Shown: positions 1 to 10,865 of the stretch, in pieces
Position numbering within the stretch: the stretch's first letter is position 1
How the letters are laid out: the number at the start of each line of letters is the position of its first letter
Source of the DNA: Corynebacterium freiburgense
Lineage (GTDB): Bacteria; Actinomycetota; Actinomycetes; Mycobacteriales; Mycobacteriaceae
Assembly (NCBI RefSeq): GCF_030408815.1
Contig: NZ_CP047355.1
Location: forward strand, 868,001 to 932,000
Reading direction: 5' to 3'
Length of the DNA stretch: 64,000 bases
Notes under the pieces: model-generated
Told to the model about the DNA's origin: nothing
The model's input: the letters and a program-made list of their open reading frames with translations, nothing else
Database searches by the model: none
Translations under genes and position numbers: made by a program

Positions 1-48
1 AATGTAAATATGGCCCCACCAGTACATTGCTGCTGATATGCTACTTTT

Positions 49-1374
49 ATGTTAAGCCTGGTCAAAGACTTGAAACGCCCTAAATTTAAGAATCGAAAGT
101 TCGTGTATTTTTGTATTGCTGCCACACTTGTATGTAGTGGGCAAGGGGCGGCATATGCCCAAGAAAACACGGATAAGATTATTCCGGCAACCGAACAAGG
201 TTTCCGTCTTAATTCGGAAGAATTTTCGCGGCTTTATGGTCCAGGTGTATTTACTCATACGATCCTTGGCAATACTGTCACAGGGATTATTGAAGACAAT
301 ACGCGAGTAGTGTCAAACCGCTTTCGGGCTCTCCACAGTGGAAATTTGGAAGCAGTACGGCTCTACTGGCCAACGGGTACAAACTATTCCAAAGGTACGG
401 GTGGCAAAATTAAAATCAGTATATTCCCAGATGATGGATCATCTGCGCATGTACCGAATTTGCAGGCCGAACCGCTTGCGGTGACATACTTTGAACCACA
501 CCTCGTTAATGGCAAACCACAAGCGCGTGGTCCGATAATGCCCAAACTGGTATTTGAAACTATGGAGCAGCCGCTTGTAGCTGGAGAGCTTTATCATATT
601 TTCGCTGAAAATATTGATGCCAATCCTGCGGAAAATTTCATAAGCACGGATCATTCGCTGACGCATCGTGATAACGGCAAACCTGCTCGCTGGTTGGATA
701 CTACAGACTGGGCGACGGTTATTGGCTACCGTAAAGCTAGCGAAACTGGGATGTCATATACCTGGAAGGATGTAACAAAGGAAGGTTCTGGGGATAATCT
801 CTTTTCACCGATAATGGAACTCACATTCGCCGATGGCCACGTGCAAGGCGTGTTCGATATGGAATCAGGCAGTGTGGTGCCGGATCGAATGAGTACAATT
901 ACCGCAACTCATGCGGTGCGAGAGCGATTCGCGCCGTCGACAAGCAAACATGCCACCGGTTTTTCTGTTGCTGCAGCGGCTTCGAAACCTGGGGAACTTG
1001 CGTGGAGTATTCGCCGCAACGACGAAATTTTGGCTGAAGGTACTATCGAACAGCCGGAGGCAAATTTCAGGACCGATGCTACGGCGAAAAACGATATTGG
1101 TTCTTACACTTGGTACGATATTCCACTTTCCGAAACAGTTACCCTCAATGCCGGTGAAACCTATGATCTGGAATTTCGTGCAGTGGGAGACAGTGAATGG
1201 TATATCGGTGACCATAGCAACGGTTCAGCCTATGATGTGGCTTGGCCAGCGGCATTTACAGAATCTCAAGCGCAACACATTCATAATGGTGAATGGATCA
1301 ATGTAAATCACTGGGATCATACAAAGCCGGGCAGGGGCACAAACTGGCCGGTGGTGCTGCACTTAGCAAAATAA
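49..1374 (+). CDS. Secreted protein of unknown function (441 aa)
   Basis: The N-terminus is basic, followed by a hydrophobic stretch (residues about 18-34) and an AYA-Q signal peptidase I type site near residue 37, so the protein is probably exported by the Sec pathway. The mature part is rich in beta-type sequence and appears to hold two related halves. The first (about 50-260) reads like a description of surface-exposed strands with VVSNRFRALHSG; the second (about 270-441) has TGFSVAAAA followed by a similar strand pattern. There is no LPXTG motif, lipobox or C-terminal membrane anchor, so it is likely released or held non-covalently. I do not recognise the family. The start is the ATG at 49; only 48 bases of upstream sequence are visible, so an earlier start outside the window cannot be excluded. 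Confidence 0.7.
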   Translation: MLSLVKDLKRPKFKNRKFVYFCIAATLVCSGQGAAYAQENTDKIIPATEQGFRLNSEEFSRLYGPGVFTHTILGNTVTGIIEDNTRVVSNRFRALHSGNLEAVRLYWPTGTNYSKGTGGKIKISIFPDDGSSAHVPNLQAEPLAVTYFEPHLVNGKPQARGPIMPKLVFETMEQPLVAGELYHIFAENIDANPAENFISTDHSLTHRDNGKPARWLDTTDWATVIGYRKASETGMSYTWKDVTKEGSGDNLFSPIMELTFADGHVQGVFDMESGSVVPDRMSTITATHAVRERFAPSTSKHATGFSVAAAASKPGELAWSIRRNDEILAEGTIEQPEANFRTDATAKNDIGSYTWYDIPLSETVTLNAGETYDLEFRAVGDSEWYIGDHSNGSAYDVAWPAAFTESQAQHIHNGEWINVNHWDHTKPGRGTNWPVVLHLAK

Positions 1375-1393
1375 CAACCAAATACTTGGTTGT
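1374..1393. terminator. Hairpin between convergent genes, possible bidirectional terminator
   Basis: ACAACCAA and TTGGTTGT form an 8 bp perfect stem with a 4-base loop, right after the stop codon of the secreted protein. Read on the minus strand the stem is followed by a T-rich tail (TTATTTTG), which fits termination of the FAD oxidoreductase transcript. The plus-strand side has no T run. Confidence 0.45.
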
Positions 1394-1407
1394 ATGAGAG
1401 GCGGCGA

Positions 1408-2856
1408 TTAGGAATCGAAACCTACTTTAAAAAGCCCCATGAGTTTTAAGAGTAGACTGTCTTTTCCCCGTCGATCAGATCGGGCCACTGCACGGCGAAT
1501 CGTATGAATAAGCGGATAGGCGATAGGCTCTGGGGGAATTGGTATGGGCAATCGCTGTGTCATTGTTAATTCGGTACGTTGTGTGGTGGAGCCTTCCAAA
1601 AGGTCCAACATAACGGAGGCGCCGAACCTGGTCGCACCTACACCTAAACCTGTATAGCCAGCGCTATAGGCAATATTGCCGCTTCGGGTTTTGCCGTGAA
1701 ACGCCATGAGCTGGGTGGACATATCGATCGCCCCGCCCCATGCATGAGTAAATCGAATACCTTGAAGTGCTGGGAATGTGGTGAAGAAATGATCAGCAAG
1801 TAGAAGAAAGGTTTCGTGCCGTTGGTCTTGGGAAGGTTGTACTTTGCGGCCCCAGTGGTATACGGCGTCCCAACCGCCAAATAGGATGCGGTTATCGCTT
1901 GTTTTGCGGTAATAATGAAATTCTCGGCCAGAATCCGTAATCCCATTTCGGCGGGTCCAATCAATGGCTTGGAGTTGCTCTTGGGTTAATGGTTCTGTCA
2001 TAAGGGCATAGTCATAGATAGGCACCGTAAAAAGCCGTAACCTACGCAATAGTGATGGGAAAACATTTGTTGCCAATGCAACCCGTTGTGCCGTGACTGT
2101 GCCTTCTGGGGTGTGTGCCGTTATTGGTTTGCTCGTGCGCGTCAATTGTGCCAGCCAGGAAGAGTTTGAAAGCTCAGTAACCTCCGTATTTTCAAAAATT
2201 TGTACGCCTAGATCCTCGGCTGCTTGAGCAAGGCCCCATGCTAGTTTTGCGGGATGTACATAGGCGTATCCCTTATGGTGTGTTACCCCAGCACGGTACA
2301 CGGGTGATGCGCCATAGCCGTGTGGTTTTGTCATATCCAGCACATGTGCGTCTGCGGATTGATCTGCGGATGCACGGAGTTCATGTTCTTGATGGGGTTC
2401 TGTTGCCACTACCATAATTCCGCCGGTTTCCCATTCCGCATCAATATTATAGCGTTCAATTGTTGCCGCTATTTCGGCGAAATTTTGATCTGCTAGTTTG
2501 TGTATTATTGGCAATTCATCTGGGTAGTGGAGTTCGCCATTCTCATCTCCATGGGTCAAACTAGATTCACAAAAACCACCATTGCGGCCACTCGCCGCCC
2601 ATGCTATTCGTTGTTGTTCAAGCAGAATAATATTCCATTCTGGGTGCCGTTCTTTTGCAATAAGTGCGGTCCATAGCCCGCAGAAGCCACCACCGATAAT
2701 AAGGAGGTCTGCCATAAGGTCGTGTTGCAATGCTGGTCTCGGTTCGGGCCGATCAGGAGTGTCCAGCCAGAAGGGCGTGGAACTTGCTTGAGCAAGTGAT
2801 TCATTGAGCATTGCCTGGTCATGGCGTATTGAATGGCCGTAAGTAGGGGTCGGCAT
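1408..2856 (-). CDS. FAD-dependent oxidoreductase (DAO family)
   Basis: The protein (482 aa) has the dinucleotide-binding fold near the N-terminus with LLIIGGGFCGLW (glycines at about residues 55-60), the acidic end of strand 2 (ILLE, residue about 80), and the ASGRNGGF motif (about 88-95) typical of the D-amino-acid oxidase (DAO) superfamily. The C-terminal part has the second FAD motif around YTGLGVGATRFGA. The family oxidises amines or amino acids to imines with O2 or another acceptor. Members close to this type include gamma-glutamylputrescine oxidase (PuuB) and similar cytoplasmic amine oxidases. The gene is divergent from an aldehyde dehydrogenase, which would suit an amine-to-aldehyde-to-acid route, but the substrate is inference. 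The start ATG at 2856 has AAGGAGAA just upstream on the minus strand, a strong ribosome binding site. Confidence 0.8.
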   Translation of the reverse strand: MPTPTYGHSIRHDQAMLNESLAQASSTPFWLDTPDRPEPRPALQHDLMADLLIIGGGFCGLWTALIAKERHPEWNIILLEQQRIAWAASGRNGGFCESSLTHGDENGELHYPDELPIIHKLADQNFAEIAATIERYNIDAEWETGGIMVVATEPHQEHELRASADQSADAHVLDMTKPHGYGASPVYRAGVTHHKGYAYVHPAKLAWGLAQAAEDLGVQIFENTEVTELSNSSWLAQLTRTSKPITAHTPEGTVTAQRVALATNVFPSLLRRLRLFTVPIYDYALMTEPLTQEQLQAIDWTRRNGITDSGREFHYYRKTSDNRILFGGWDAVYHWGRKVQPSQDQRHETFLLLADHFFTTFPALQGIRFTHAWGGAIDMSTQLMAFHGKTRSGNIAYSAGYTGLGVGATRFGASVMLDLLEGSTTQRTELTMTQRLPIPIPPEPIAYPLIHTIRRAVARSDRRGKDSLLLKLMGLFKVGFDS

Positions 2857-3071
2857 GGGTTATTCTCCTTTAGTGTTGTGTTTATCATGGCAATGTGGGG
2901 ATCATTGCGTCAATACTGAAATATTTTTTAATAAGAAATAAGAATTTGCCTTTAGTGAATCCTGGAAACCTATATACATTCTAAAATTTTGGCAGTCCGC
3001 AATATTTTTATGGCATAAGCCTAGCCAAGTGTTCAAGGTCTTCTATAGGGTGGGCGAAAAGGAGCGGACCA

Positions 3072-4538
3072 ATGAATATACAAAATCCCAAAAATATTAT
3101 TCCGACACATACGCAACTTTATATCCAGGGGGAATATTGTGATGCTACCGATGGGCTCACCACCAATGTTGTAAGCCCAGTCACCGGGGAAGTGATCGCT
3201 GCAGTAGCGCAACCGGGAATGCCGGATCTTCATCGCGCGATTGAAAGTGCCCGTAGTGCGCAACGCGCTTGGCGCGATATTGGTGTATGGCAACGGGCGG
3301 AGATTTTGCATAGGATTGGCGACTCGATTTCGCAGCGCCGTGATGAGCTTTCCTATCTTCTTACATTGGAGCAAGGGAAACCAATTACGGAGTCCTATGC
3401 GGATATTGATGAAACCGCTCAATTGTTCCATTTGCATGCGGAGGATGCGGTGCGTCTGCATGGGGAAACGTTGCCGTCAAATGATCCAAAGAAGCGCATG
3501 TGGACCTTCCACCAAGCCGTTGGTACATGGGCAATTATTATTCCGTGGAATTTCCCAGTACTAATGTTTTCGGAATTTGCTGCACCAGGGTTAGCTACGG
3601 GGAATGCATTGGTAGTGAAGCCCCCTACGCATACCGCTCTCACATTGCTCGCTATGGTTGATGTGCTTGCGCAGGCGGGACTTCCGCCAGGGTTAGTCAA
3701 TATTCTTCCTGGTGATGGTGAGTTTGGTAGCAAGTTGGTGTCCCATCCGGGAATTGATGCAATTGGTTTTATTGGTTCTTCGGCTACCGCCGAGCAAATC
3801 ATTCGGACTGCTGGCCTAAAACGCTCGGTTATTGAGGCGTCCGGCAATGGCCCAGTGGTCGTTCTCGACGACGCAGACCTCGACGCTGCTGCAAAGGCTG
3901 CGGTGCAAGGGGCTTACTATAATGCTGGCCAGGTCTGCTGTGCGACTGGTCGGGTATTGGTACATCGGGCGGTCCATAAAGATTTTGTGGCTGCAATAAA
4001 AAAGGCGTCCCAAGAAGCGATATTAGGTGATCCGTTCGATACCGCAACTACATTGGGCCCGATGAATAATCAACGGACCGCGAATAAGGTTGATGCGCAT
4101 CTTTATGAGGCTCGTGAACGTGGGTTTGATTTTATTGTTGGTGGTGGGCGGAGCACATATTTCCCAACTGATCTCTATTACGAGTTCACCGTAGTGGATA
4201 ATGTTGCGGAAGATAGCTTGCTCAGTACGGATGAAACTTTTGGCCCAGTGGTGCCGATTATCGTTGGCCAAGATGATGACGATCTTTTACGGCTCGCAAA
4301 CCAAGACGCACTCGGCTTACAGGGTGCGGTATTTACTAAGGATATGGCGCGTGCATATCGATTTGTAGAGAATATCCGTACGGGCCAAGTAATCGTAAAT
4401 GATTCCAATGGATTTTGGGATATTAATATGCCGTTCGGTGGCGTTGGAGGCACTCGCACAGGGTGGGGACGTATTGGTGGTAAACATACCCTCCTTGATA
4501 TGACTGACCTGCGGACGGGCGTGATTCACCTGGGGTGA
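3072..4538 (+). CDS. NAD(P)-dependent aldehyde dehydrogenase
   Basis: This is a full-length ALDH superfamily protein (488 aa). Visible hallmarks are IIPWNFPVLMF (cofactor and active-site N region, about 156-166), the general-base glutamate E255 in VIEASGNGP, and the nucleophilic cysteine in NAGQVCCATGR (C289/C290). The C-terminal ETFGPVVPI segment is also present. The usual ELGGKSP around the glutamate is altered to EASGNGP, a variant also met in subgroups that act on small or phosphono-aldehydes, so the substrate is open. A good ribosome binding site (AAGGAG at 3059-3064) precedes the ATG at 3072. It is divergent from the FAD amine/amino-acid oxidase with 215 bases between, and the two could be co-regulated and act in sequence. 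The next gene, tatD, follows after 16 bases. Confidence 0.85.
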   Translation: MNIQNPKNIIPTHTQLYIQGEYCDATDGLTTNVVSPVTGEVIAAVAQPGMPDLHRAIESARSAQRAWRDIGVWQRAEILHRIGDSISQRRDELSYLLTLEQGKPITESYADIDETAQLFHLHAEDAVRLHGETLPSNDPKKRMWTFHQAVGTWAIIIPWNFPVLMFSEFAAPGLATGNALVVKPPTHTALTLLAMVDVLAQAGLPPGLVNILPGDGEFGSKLVSHPGIDAIGFIGSSATAEQIIRTAGLKRSVIEASGNGPVVVLDDADLDAAAKAAVQGAYYNAGQVCCATGRVLVHRAVHKDFVAAIKKASQEAILGDPFDTATTLGPMNNQRTANKVDAHLYEARERGFDFIVGGGRSTYFPTDLYYEFTVVDNVAEDSLLSTDETFGPVVPIIVGQDDDDLLRLANQDALGLQGAVFTKDMARAYRFVENIRTGQVIVNDSNGFWDINMPFGGVGGTRTGWGRIGGKHTLLDMTDLRTGVIHLG

Positions 4539-4554
4539 CCTACACTGTGCGGTT

Positions 4555-5400
4555 ATGGGTAAAAAGAAGTCACGGCCATCTCCTGTTCCTGCACCGCGCT
4601 TGCCCGGCATTGTCGATGCGCACACACATTTGGCATCTTGCGGGGCGCGAACTCCCGATGAAGTAGAAGCTATTGTCGAACGCGCGGTGGCCGCGGGCGT
4701 CGAAAAGCTCTGCACTGTAGGTGATGGGCTTGCTGAGGCTGAACTCGCCTTAGCGGCCGCCCAGTCAAATGAACGCGTGTTTGCTGCGTGCGCGATTCAT
4801 CCAACTCGGGCCAATGAGCTTGATGACGCCGCGCGCGCCCGCCTTACAGCAATGGCTGCGGACCCAGCATGCGTGGCAATTGGTGAGACTGGGCTTGATA
4901 CATACTGGATCGGTAAATCAGATACTTGTGCACCACTGGATGTGCAAGAAGAGGCACTGCGCTGGCATATTGACCTGGCGGTGGCTAGCGGGAAAGCCCT
5001 GATGATTCATAATCGGGAGGCAGATAATGAGCTCTTGCGGGTACTTGCGGATGCACCGACTCCTCGTACCACAATCTTGCACTGTTTTTCTTCGCCGCTG
5101 GCAGTAGCGGAGGAAGCGATAGCACGTGGATATATTTTGTCCTTTGCAGGCAATGTAACATTCCGGCGTAATGAAGAGTTGCGTGAAATTGCTCGAAAAA
5201 CGCCTGCTGGTCAGCTATTAATTGAAACAGATGCGCCTTATATGACGCCTGAACCATTTCGGGGTGGGCGCAATGAACCAGCCATTGTGGGGCACACTGC
5301 CTATTGTTTAGCTGAGATTCGCGGCCAGCAGCCCACGGAATTTGCCGAAGAACTTATGCAAACTTTTGATAAAGTTTATGGTATTGTTAATCCTGTCTAA
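4555..5400 (+). CDS. tatD: TatD family metal-dependent hydrolase
   Basis: TatD proteins are TIM-barrel metallohydrolases, with nuclease activity shown in several bacteria. All metal-binding motifs are visible: DAHTHL near the N-terminus, GETGLDTY in the middle, IHNRE, ILHCFS, and the terminal ETDAPY. The length (281 aa) is normal. The N-terminal GKKKSRPSPVPAPR tail is basic and probably unstructured. In actinobacteria tatD lies immediately upstream of rpfB and rsmA, as here (Rv1008-Rv1009-Rv1010 in M. tuberculosis), which supports the assignment. It starts 16 bases after the aldehyde dehydrogenase stop; that dehydrogenase is not part of the usual neighbourhood and may have been inserted upstream. 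Confidence 0.88.
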   Translation: MGKKKSRPSPVPAPRLPGIVDAHTHLASCGARTPDEVEAIVERAVAAGVEKLCTVGDGLAEAELALAAAQSNERVFAACAIHPTRANELDDAARARLTAMAADPACVAIGETGLDTYWIGKSDTCAPLDVQEEALRWHIDLAVASGKALMIHNREADNELLRVLADAPTPRTTILHCFSSPLAVAEEAIARGYILSFAGNVTFRRNEELREIARKTPAGQLLIETDAPYMTPEPFRGGRNEPAIVGHTAYCLAEIRGQQPTEFAEELMQTFDKVYGIVNPV

Positions 5401-5477
5401 GGTTTTGAGTGGGTGGGGCGCCCACAATAAGGGGCATTTTTATATTGTGTGTAGCTTTTTCGATACACACTTTAGGG

Positions 5478-5559
5478 TGTGACCGACGCCACGAAAAACT
5501 GCAACTTCTGTTAACGGTTGTCAATTTCTGTGACGCATGATTCGAACAGTTTGCAATTT
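5478..5559 (+). promoter_or_regulatory. Possible GlxR and RamB sites in the rpfB leader
   Basis: TGTGACCGACGCCACG (5478-5493) resembles the cAMP regulator GlxR consensus TGTGA-N6-TCACA with changes in the right half. CAGTTTGCAATTT (5547-5559) contains the TTTGCAA core of RamB sites. In C. glutamicum the orthologous rpf2 promoter is known to be controlled by GlxR, RamA and RamB. Both matches are imperfect, so this is a hint only. Confidence 0.3.
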
Positions 5560-5631
5560 ACCTCGACAACAATGGAAAGTTATCGTACTGTGACTTTTAT
5601 TGGACTTTTTGATTGACACACCTAGACCTAA

Positions 5632-6786
<1,155 letters not shown>

Positions 6787-6823
6787 CTTTTCCTAGGCTG
6801 TCTGCGGTAGATTCATATGCACT

Positions 6824-7699
6824 ATGCACAATGAGGACGCGCAGGCAGCACTGCTGGGACCCGTAGAAATCCGCCAGTTGGCGGAAAAACTTGACGTTAC
6901 CCCTACTAAAAAACTTGGCCAAAACTTTGTCCATGATCCAAATACCGTGCGGCGAATCGTTGCCGCTGCGGAAATTGGTGCGCAAGACCATGTTATTGAA
7001 GTAGGGCCAGGGTTAGGCTCCCTTACACTCGCGCTGTTGGACACGGCAGCGAGTGTCACCGTTGTGGAAATCGACCCACGGCTAGCAGCGGAACTGCCGC
7101 ACACCATTGCTTGGCGGGCACCGATGCATACCGACAAACTTCGGGTGATAGTGCGCGACGCGTTAGAGATCCACCAAAGTGATCTTAGGACTCAACCAAC
7201 GGCGCTTGTAGCGAACCTGCCATATAATGTTTCGGTGCCGGTACTGCTGCATATGCTTGCCGAATTCCCTTCTATTCGCCGAGTCTTAGTTATGGTCCAA
7301 GCTGAAGTGGCTGATCGTCTTGCTGCAAAACCTGGATCAAAAATTTACGGTGTTCCGAGTGTCAAGGCAGCATTCTACGGTTCCGTACGGCGTGCCGGCG
7401 CCATAGGCAAAAATGTGTTCTGGCCAGCACCAAAGATTGAATCAGGTTTAGTGGCCATTGATCGCACTGACCCGTATCCCGTCGCATTACGCCCAGCTGT
7501 ATTTACACTTATCGACGCCGCGTTCGCCCAGCGCCGAAAAACCCTCCGTGCTGCGCTCACAGGAGTGTTTGGTTCGGCGGCAGCAGCGGAGACCGCATTA
7601 CAAGCGGCCAATATTGATCCTCAACTCCGCGGAGAAAAACTTGATATTGCAGATTTTGTTCGGCTTGCCGAAATTTTAAGGGAGCACACTCATGCCTGA
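6824..7699 (+). CDS. rsmA: 16S rRNA dimethyladenosine transferase RsmA (KsgA)
   Basis: RsmA dimethylates the two adjacent adenines in the 3' helix of 16S rRNA using S-adenosylmethionine, a late step of 30S maturation. Visible motifs are [11 protein letters not shown] (about 28-38), the SAM-binding [12 protein letters not shown], the acidic VVEIDPRL, and the catalytic [11 protein letters not shown]. The length (291 aa) is standard. The gene sits 37 bases downstream of rpfB. Its last 8 bases overlap the ispE start, which suggests translational coupling. The chosen ATG at 6824 has no strong Shine-Dalgarno sequence, but the reading frame before it lacks a better start. Confidence 0.94.
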   Translation: MHNEDAQAALLGPVEIRQLAEKLDVTPTKKLGQNFVHDPNTVRRIVAAAEIGAQDHVIEVGPGLGSLTLALLDTAASVTVVEIDPRLAAELPHTIAWRAPMHTDKLRVIVRDALEIHQSDLRTQPTALVANLPYNVSVPVLLHMLAEFPSIRRVLVMVQAEVADRLAAKPGSKIYGVPSVKAAFYGSVRRAGAIGKNVFWPAPKIESGLVAIDRTDPYPVALRPAVFTLIDAAFAQRRKTLRAALTGVFGSAAAAETALQAANIDPQLRGEKLDIADFVRLAEILREHTHA

Positions 7700-8657
7700 G
7701 TTTCTCGAAAACGTAGTTGCTACGGCTCATGGGAAAGTGAATCTATACCTCCAGGTTGGTGATCTCCGGCCGGATGGGTACCACGATCTCACAACGATCT
7801 ATGAGTCACTTTCACTTTCGGATGAGCTTTCATTAACCGCCGTAGGTGCTGGTGGGGGAGTACGAGGTCTTTCCGTCCAGGGCCCTCGAACCGTTCCCAC
7901 CGACCAAACAAATCTTGCTTGGAAGGCTGTGGAATTACTGGTAGCGGCATATCGGGACCGAGGATTTACGGAATTCCCAGAAGTAGAAATCTCGATTCGA
8001 AAAGGCATTCCTGTTGCTGGTGGTATGGCGGGTGGTTCTGCGGATGCGGCAGCAGCTCTATGCGCTATGGAGCGTATGCTTGCCCCGGCCTATGGGGCAA
8101 TTGGCCGGAATGAAATGCTTAGCCTTGCCGCCACACTGGGTTCAGATGTGCCATTTGCATTGGTTGGCGGTGTGCAATTGGGTACTGGTCGTGGGGAACA
8201 ACTCACCTCAGTAATGCATCGCGGGACGCATCATTGGGTGCTAGCAATGAACTCGAAAGGGCTTTCAACTCCAACGGTATTTCAAAAACTTGATCAATTG
8301 CGTCAAGAACGCACAATGCCTCGTATTGGTCACGACCATGAATTACCGATCGGTCCAATAACCGCCGATCCGCAGCGCTTGGCACAAGCCCTAGCAAATG
8401 ATTTACAACCAGCTGCATTAAGCTTATTGCCGGAATTGCGGCGAACCTTAGCCGCCGGAAAAGCCGCTGGTGCACTTGCAGGAATCGTGTCTGGTTCGGG
8501 GCCAACATGCGCATTTATATGCGCAGATATGGAACACGCACACCAGGTGGCTGACGCACTTATCGATGATGGGGTAGCTTCGGCTGTTACCACCGCTACA
8601 GGGCCAGCCGATGGCGTAGTTATACAAGGACAAACATGGCAAACTTGGTCAACTTAG
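7692..8657 (+). CDS. ispE: 4-diphosphocytidyl-2-C-methyl-D-erythritol kinase IspE
   Basis: IspE is the GHMP-family kinase that phosphorylates CDP-ME in the MEP route to isoprenoid precursors. The N-terminal substrate motif [22 protein letters not shown] and the ATP-binding loop [17 protein letters not shown] (about 109-125) are present, as is the C-terminal [11 protein letters not shown]. The length is 321 aa. It overlaps rsmA by 8 bases and the next ABC-F gene by 22 bases, and AGGGAG lies 7 bases before the ATG, so the three genes very probably form one transcript. Confidence 0.94.
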   Translation: MPEFLENVVATAHGKVNLYLQVGDLRPDGYHDLTTIYESLSLSDELSLTAVGAGGGVRGLSVQGPRTVPTDQTNLAWKAVELLVAAYRDRGFTEFPEVEISIRKGIPVAGGMAGGSADAAAALCAMERMLAPAYGAIGRNEMLSLAATLGSDVPFALVGGVQLGTGRGEQLTSVMHRGTHHWVLAMNSKGLSTPTVFQKLDQLRQERTMPRIGHDHELPIGPITADPQRLAQALANDLQPAALSLLPELRRTLAAGKAAGALAGIVSGSGPTCAFICADMEHAHQVADALIDDGVASAVTTATGPADGVVIQGQTWQTWST

Positions 8658-10603
8658 AAAATGTTTCAAAGTCATTTGGTTTAAAAACACTCCTAGCAAA
8701 CGTAAGTTTGGGTGTACAGACAGGTGACCGTATTGGCGTTGTTGGTTTAAATGGTGGCGGAAAATCAACCCTATTAAAGGTGCTGGCAGGCATTGAAACA
8801 CCAGATGAGGGCAGGGTTTCACATGTGAATGGCCTTCGAATGGCAATGATCACACAATCCGCGGACCTAGACCCAGAAGCCACCGTCGCCGGTATTGTGC
8901 TTGGCCCGCTGGGCGTCGAAACCTACCAATGGGCATCAAATCCAAATATCCGCGAAGTGCTTTACGGCCTCGGCATAATCGACCTTGGGCTTGACACACG
9001 TGTAGGCGAACTCTCCGGCGGAGAACGACGCCGCGCCAACCTCGCCGCCGCATTAGTCCAGGAACTGGATATTCTAATCCTCGATGAACCAACAAACCAC
9101 CTTGATATCGAAGGTGTACAGTGGCTTGCTGATTACCTTGTCGCACAAAAAGCCGCACTCATTGTGGTAACTCACGACCGTTGGTTCCTTGACACCGTGG
9201 CAACCCGGACCTGGGAAGTCCACGACGGCCAAGTAGACACCTATGAAGGCGGCTATAACGACTGGACCTTCGCCCGCGCCGAACGCGCCCGCCAAGCCGA
9301 TGCCATGGAACAACGCCGCCAAAACCTAGCGCGCAAAGAACTCGCCTGGTTACGGCGCGGGGCACCTGCCCGCACTTCGAAACCCCGCTATCGCATCGAA
9401 GCCGCTGAAGCACTCATTGCAAATGTTCCGGCACCTCGCGATACCGTAGAACTCATGGCGTTTTCCAAACGTCGCCAAGGCAAACTTGTTATCGAACTCG
9501 AAGACGCCTCGATGCAAACCCCAGATGGCCGAGACCTCCTCCACAACACCACCTGGCGCCTCGCACCCGGCGAACGAATCGGCCTTGTTGGAGTCAATGG
9601 TTCCGGCAAAACCACCCTCCTGAAAACCCTCGCCGGCGAACACCCCCTCACCGCTGGCCGCCGGATTCAAGGCAAAACTGTAGCGCTCGGTTGGCTCCGC
9701 CAAGAACTCGACGACCTCGATCCCACAATGCGCCTCCTTGACGCCGTGGAATCCGTTGCCAACTACGTTCACTTTGGCAAAAAAGAACTCACGGCATCCC
9801 AACTTGCCGAACGCCTTGGATTTAGCGCAAAACGCCAACGGACCCCAATCCGAGACCTTTCCGGAGGTGAACGCCGACGCCTCCAACTCACCCGAGTCCT
9901 TATGGCCGAACCCAATGTCCTGCTCCTGGACGAACCTACCAATGACCTGGATATAGATACCCTTCAAGAACTTGAATCCCTCCTAGATAACTGGCCAGGC
10001 ACACTTGTAGTTATCTCGCACGACCGTTACCTCATCGAACGAATCTGCGACTCCACGTGGGCGTTGTTCGGCGACGGCAAACTCACCAACCTTCCCGGCG
10101 GCATTGACGAATACCTCCAACGCCGCAAAACCATGCCAAAAGAAACCCGCCCGCTCAATGCCAGCAAGTCTGGTGTTCCTGGCGGCTCGGCTGTGGGCGG
10201 CTCGACTGTGGGCGGCTCGGCTGTGGGCGGCTCGACTGTGGGCGGCTCGACTGTGGGCGGCTCGACTGTGGGCGGCGGGTTGGGTAACTCGGGTAGCACG
10301 GCTGAGTTTGGGACAGGTAGTACGGCGGGCCGGAGCTCTGGTAACGCAGCGGGCCGGAGCTCTGGTAACGCAGCGGGCCCGGATGCGGCAACGAGGCGCC
10401 GGTTGGAAAAAGAAATGAAAGCACTTGAACGGAAAATGGAGAAACTCCGAGACCAGCTTGCCGATATTGATCAGCGCATGGCAGCATCTGCAACCGACAT
10501 TCAAGCACTCACTGAGCTCAGCACAGAAAGCTCACTGATTAGGGAAGATATAGAAGCCTATGAACTTCAATGGATGGAACTCGGCGAACAGCTCGAAGGT
10601 TAA
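8636..10603 (+). CDS. ABC-F family ATPase (Uup-like)
   Basis: ABC-F proteins have two fused ATPase domains and no membrane part; they act on ribosomes or nucleic acids rather than as transporters. Domain 1 has Walker A GLNGGGKSTLLK, signature LSGGERRRANL and Walker B LILDEPTNHLD. Domain 2 has GVNGSGKTTLLK, LSGGERRRLQL and LLLDEPTNDLD. An interdomain linker rich in R, A and E is present. The C-terminal tail ends in a coiled coil (about 583-655) as in Uup. Between domain 2 and this coiled coil lies an unusual low-complexity linker (about 515-580) made of GGSTV/GGSAV pentads and two 8-residue GRSSGNAA units, encoded by exact tandem DNA repeats. The length (655 aa) exceeds the usual 540-630 because of this linker. 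The orthologue in C. glutamicum is called uup; a specific function is not proven. Confidence 0.9.
   Translation: MANLVNLENVSKSFGLKTLLANVSLGVQTGDRIGVVGLNGGGKSTLLKVLAGIETPDEGRVSHVNGLRMAMITQSADLDPEATVAGIVLGPLGVETYQWASNPNIREVLYGLGIIDLGLDTRVGELSGGERRRANLAAALVQELDILILDEPTNHLDIEGVQWLADYLVAQKAALIVVTHDRWFLDTVATRTWEVHDGQVDTYEGGYNDWTFARAERARQADAMEQRRQNLARKELAWLRRGAPARTSKPRYRIEAAEALIANVPAPRDTVELMAFSKRRQGKLVIELEDASMQTPDGRDLLHNTTWRLAPGERIGLVGVNGSGKTTLLKTLAGEHPLTAGRRIQGKTVALGWLRQELDDLDPTMRLLDAVESVANYVHFGKKELTASQLAERLGFSAKRQRTPIRDLSGGERRRLQLTRVLMAEPNVLLLDEPTNDLDIDTLQELESLLDNWPGTLVVISHDRYLIERICDSTWALFGDGKLTNLPGGIDEYLQRRKTMPKETRPLNASKSGVPGGSAVGGSTVGGSAVGGSTVGGSTVGGSTVGGGLGNSGSTAEFGTGSTAGRSSGNAAGRSSGNAAGPDAATRRRLEKEMKALERKMEKLRDQLADIDQRMAASATDIQALTELSTESSLIREDIEAYELQWMELGEQLEG
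10181..10270 (+). repeat. 15 bp tandem repeat, six copies, in the ABC-F linker
   Basis: Six back-to-back copies of GGCGGCTCG(G/A)CTGTG run from 10181 to 10270, with only the tenth base alternating G or A, and a partial seventh follows. Each unit encodes five residues (GGSAV or GGSTV), so changes in copy number keep the frame. Confidence 0.95.
10325..10372 (+). repeat. 24 bp tandem repeat, two copies, in the ABC-F linker
   Basis: Two identical 24-base units (10325-10348 and 10349-10372) beginning GCGGGCCGGAGC encode the repeated residues AGRSSGNA. They lie just after the 15 bp array and extend the same flexible linker. Confidence 0.9.
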
Positions 10604-10865
10604 GCGAATGCAATGTAACTTTAACTAGAGGAGCAGTCAATCCTTGCCTTAAAGTTGTAGCTTTTGTGCTTACGTTGAGTGCTTGTGGCTGGGGGGCTTA
10701 TATTGGATGCCTGTGCTGGGGGCAGACTGCGTGAATTTGTCCTCGGGGGGGGAGGTTGGTTTCTTTTTCTATGGTGTTTTGGGGTACGGGAGGGCTGGTG
10801 ATGGTTTAGAAGAGCTTGGGGCGGGGTTGGGCTGGCTTGAGGAAGGCCTAGACGGGCCCGGGAAA

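Noticed and set aside
5411..5445. GTGGG/CCCAC hairpin after tatD followed by ATTTTTAT
   Set aside because: The stem has only five pairs and the T run is 15 bases away.
10181..10270. Tandem repeats as a CRISPR array
   Set aside because: Units are directly adjacent with no spacers and lie inside a coding frame. No CRISPR-like array was seen anywhere.
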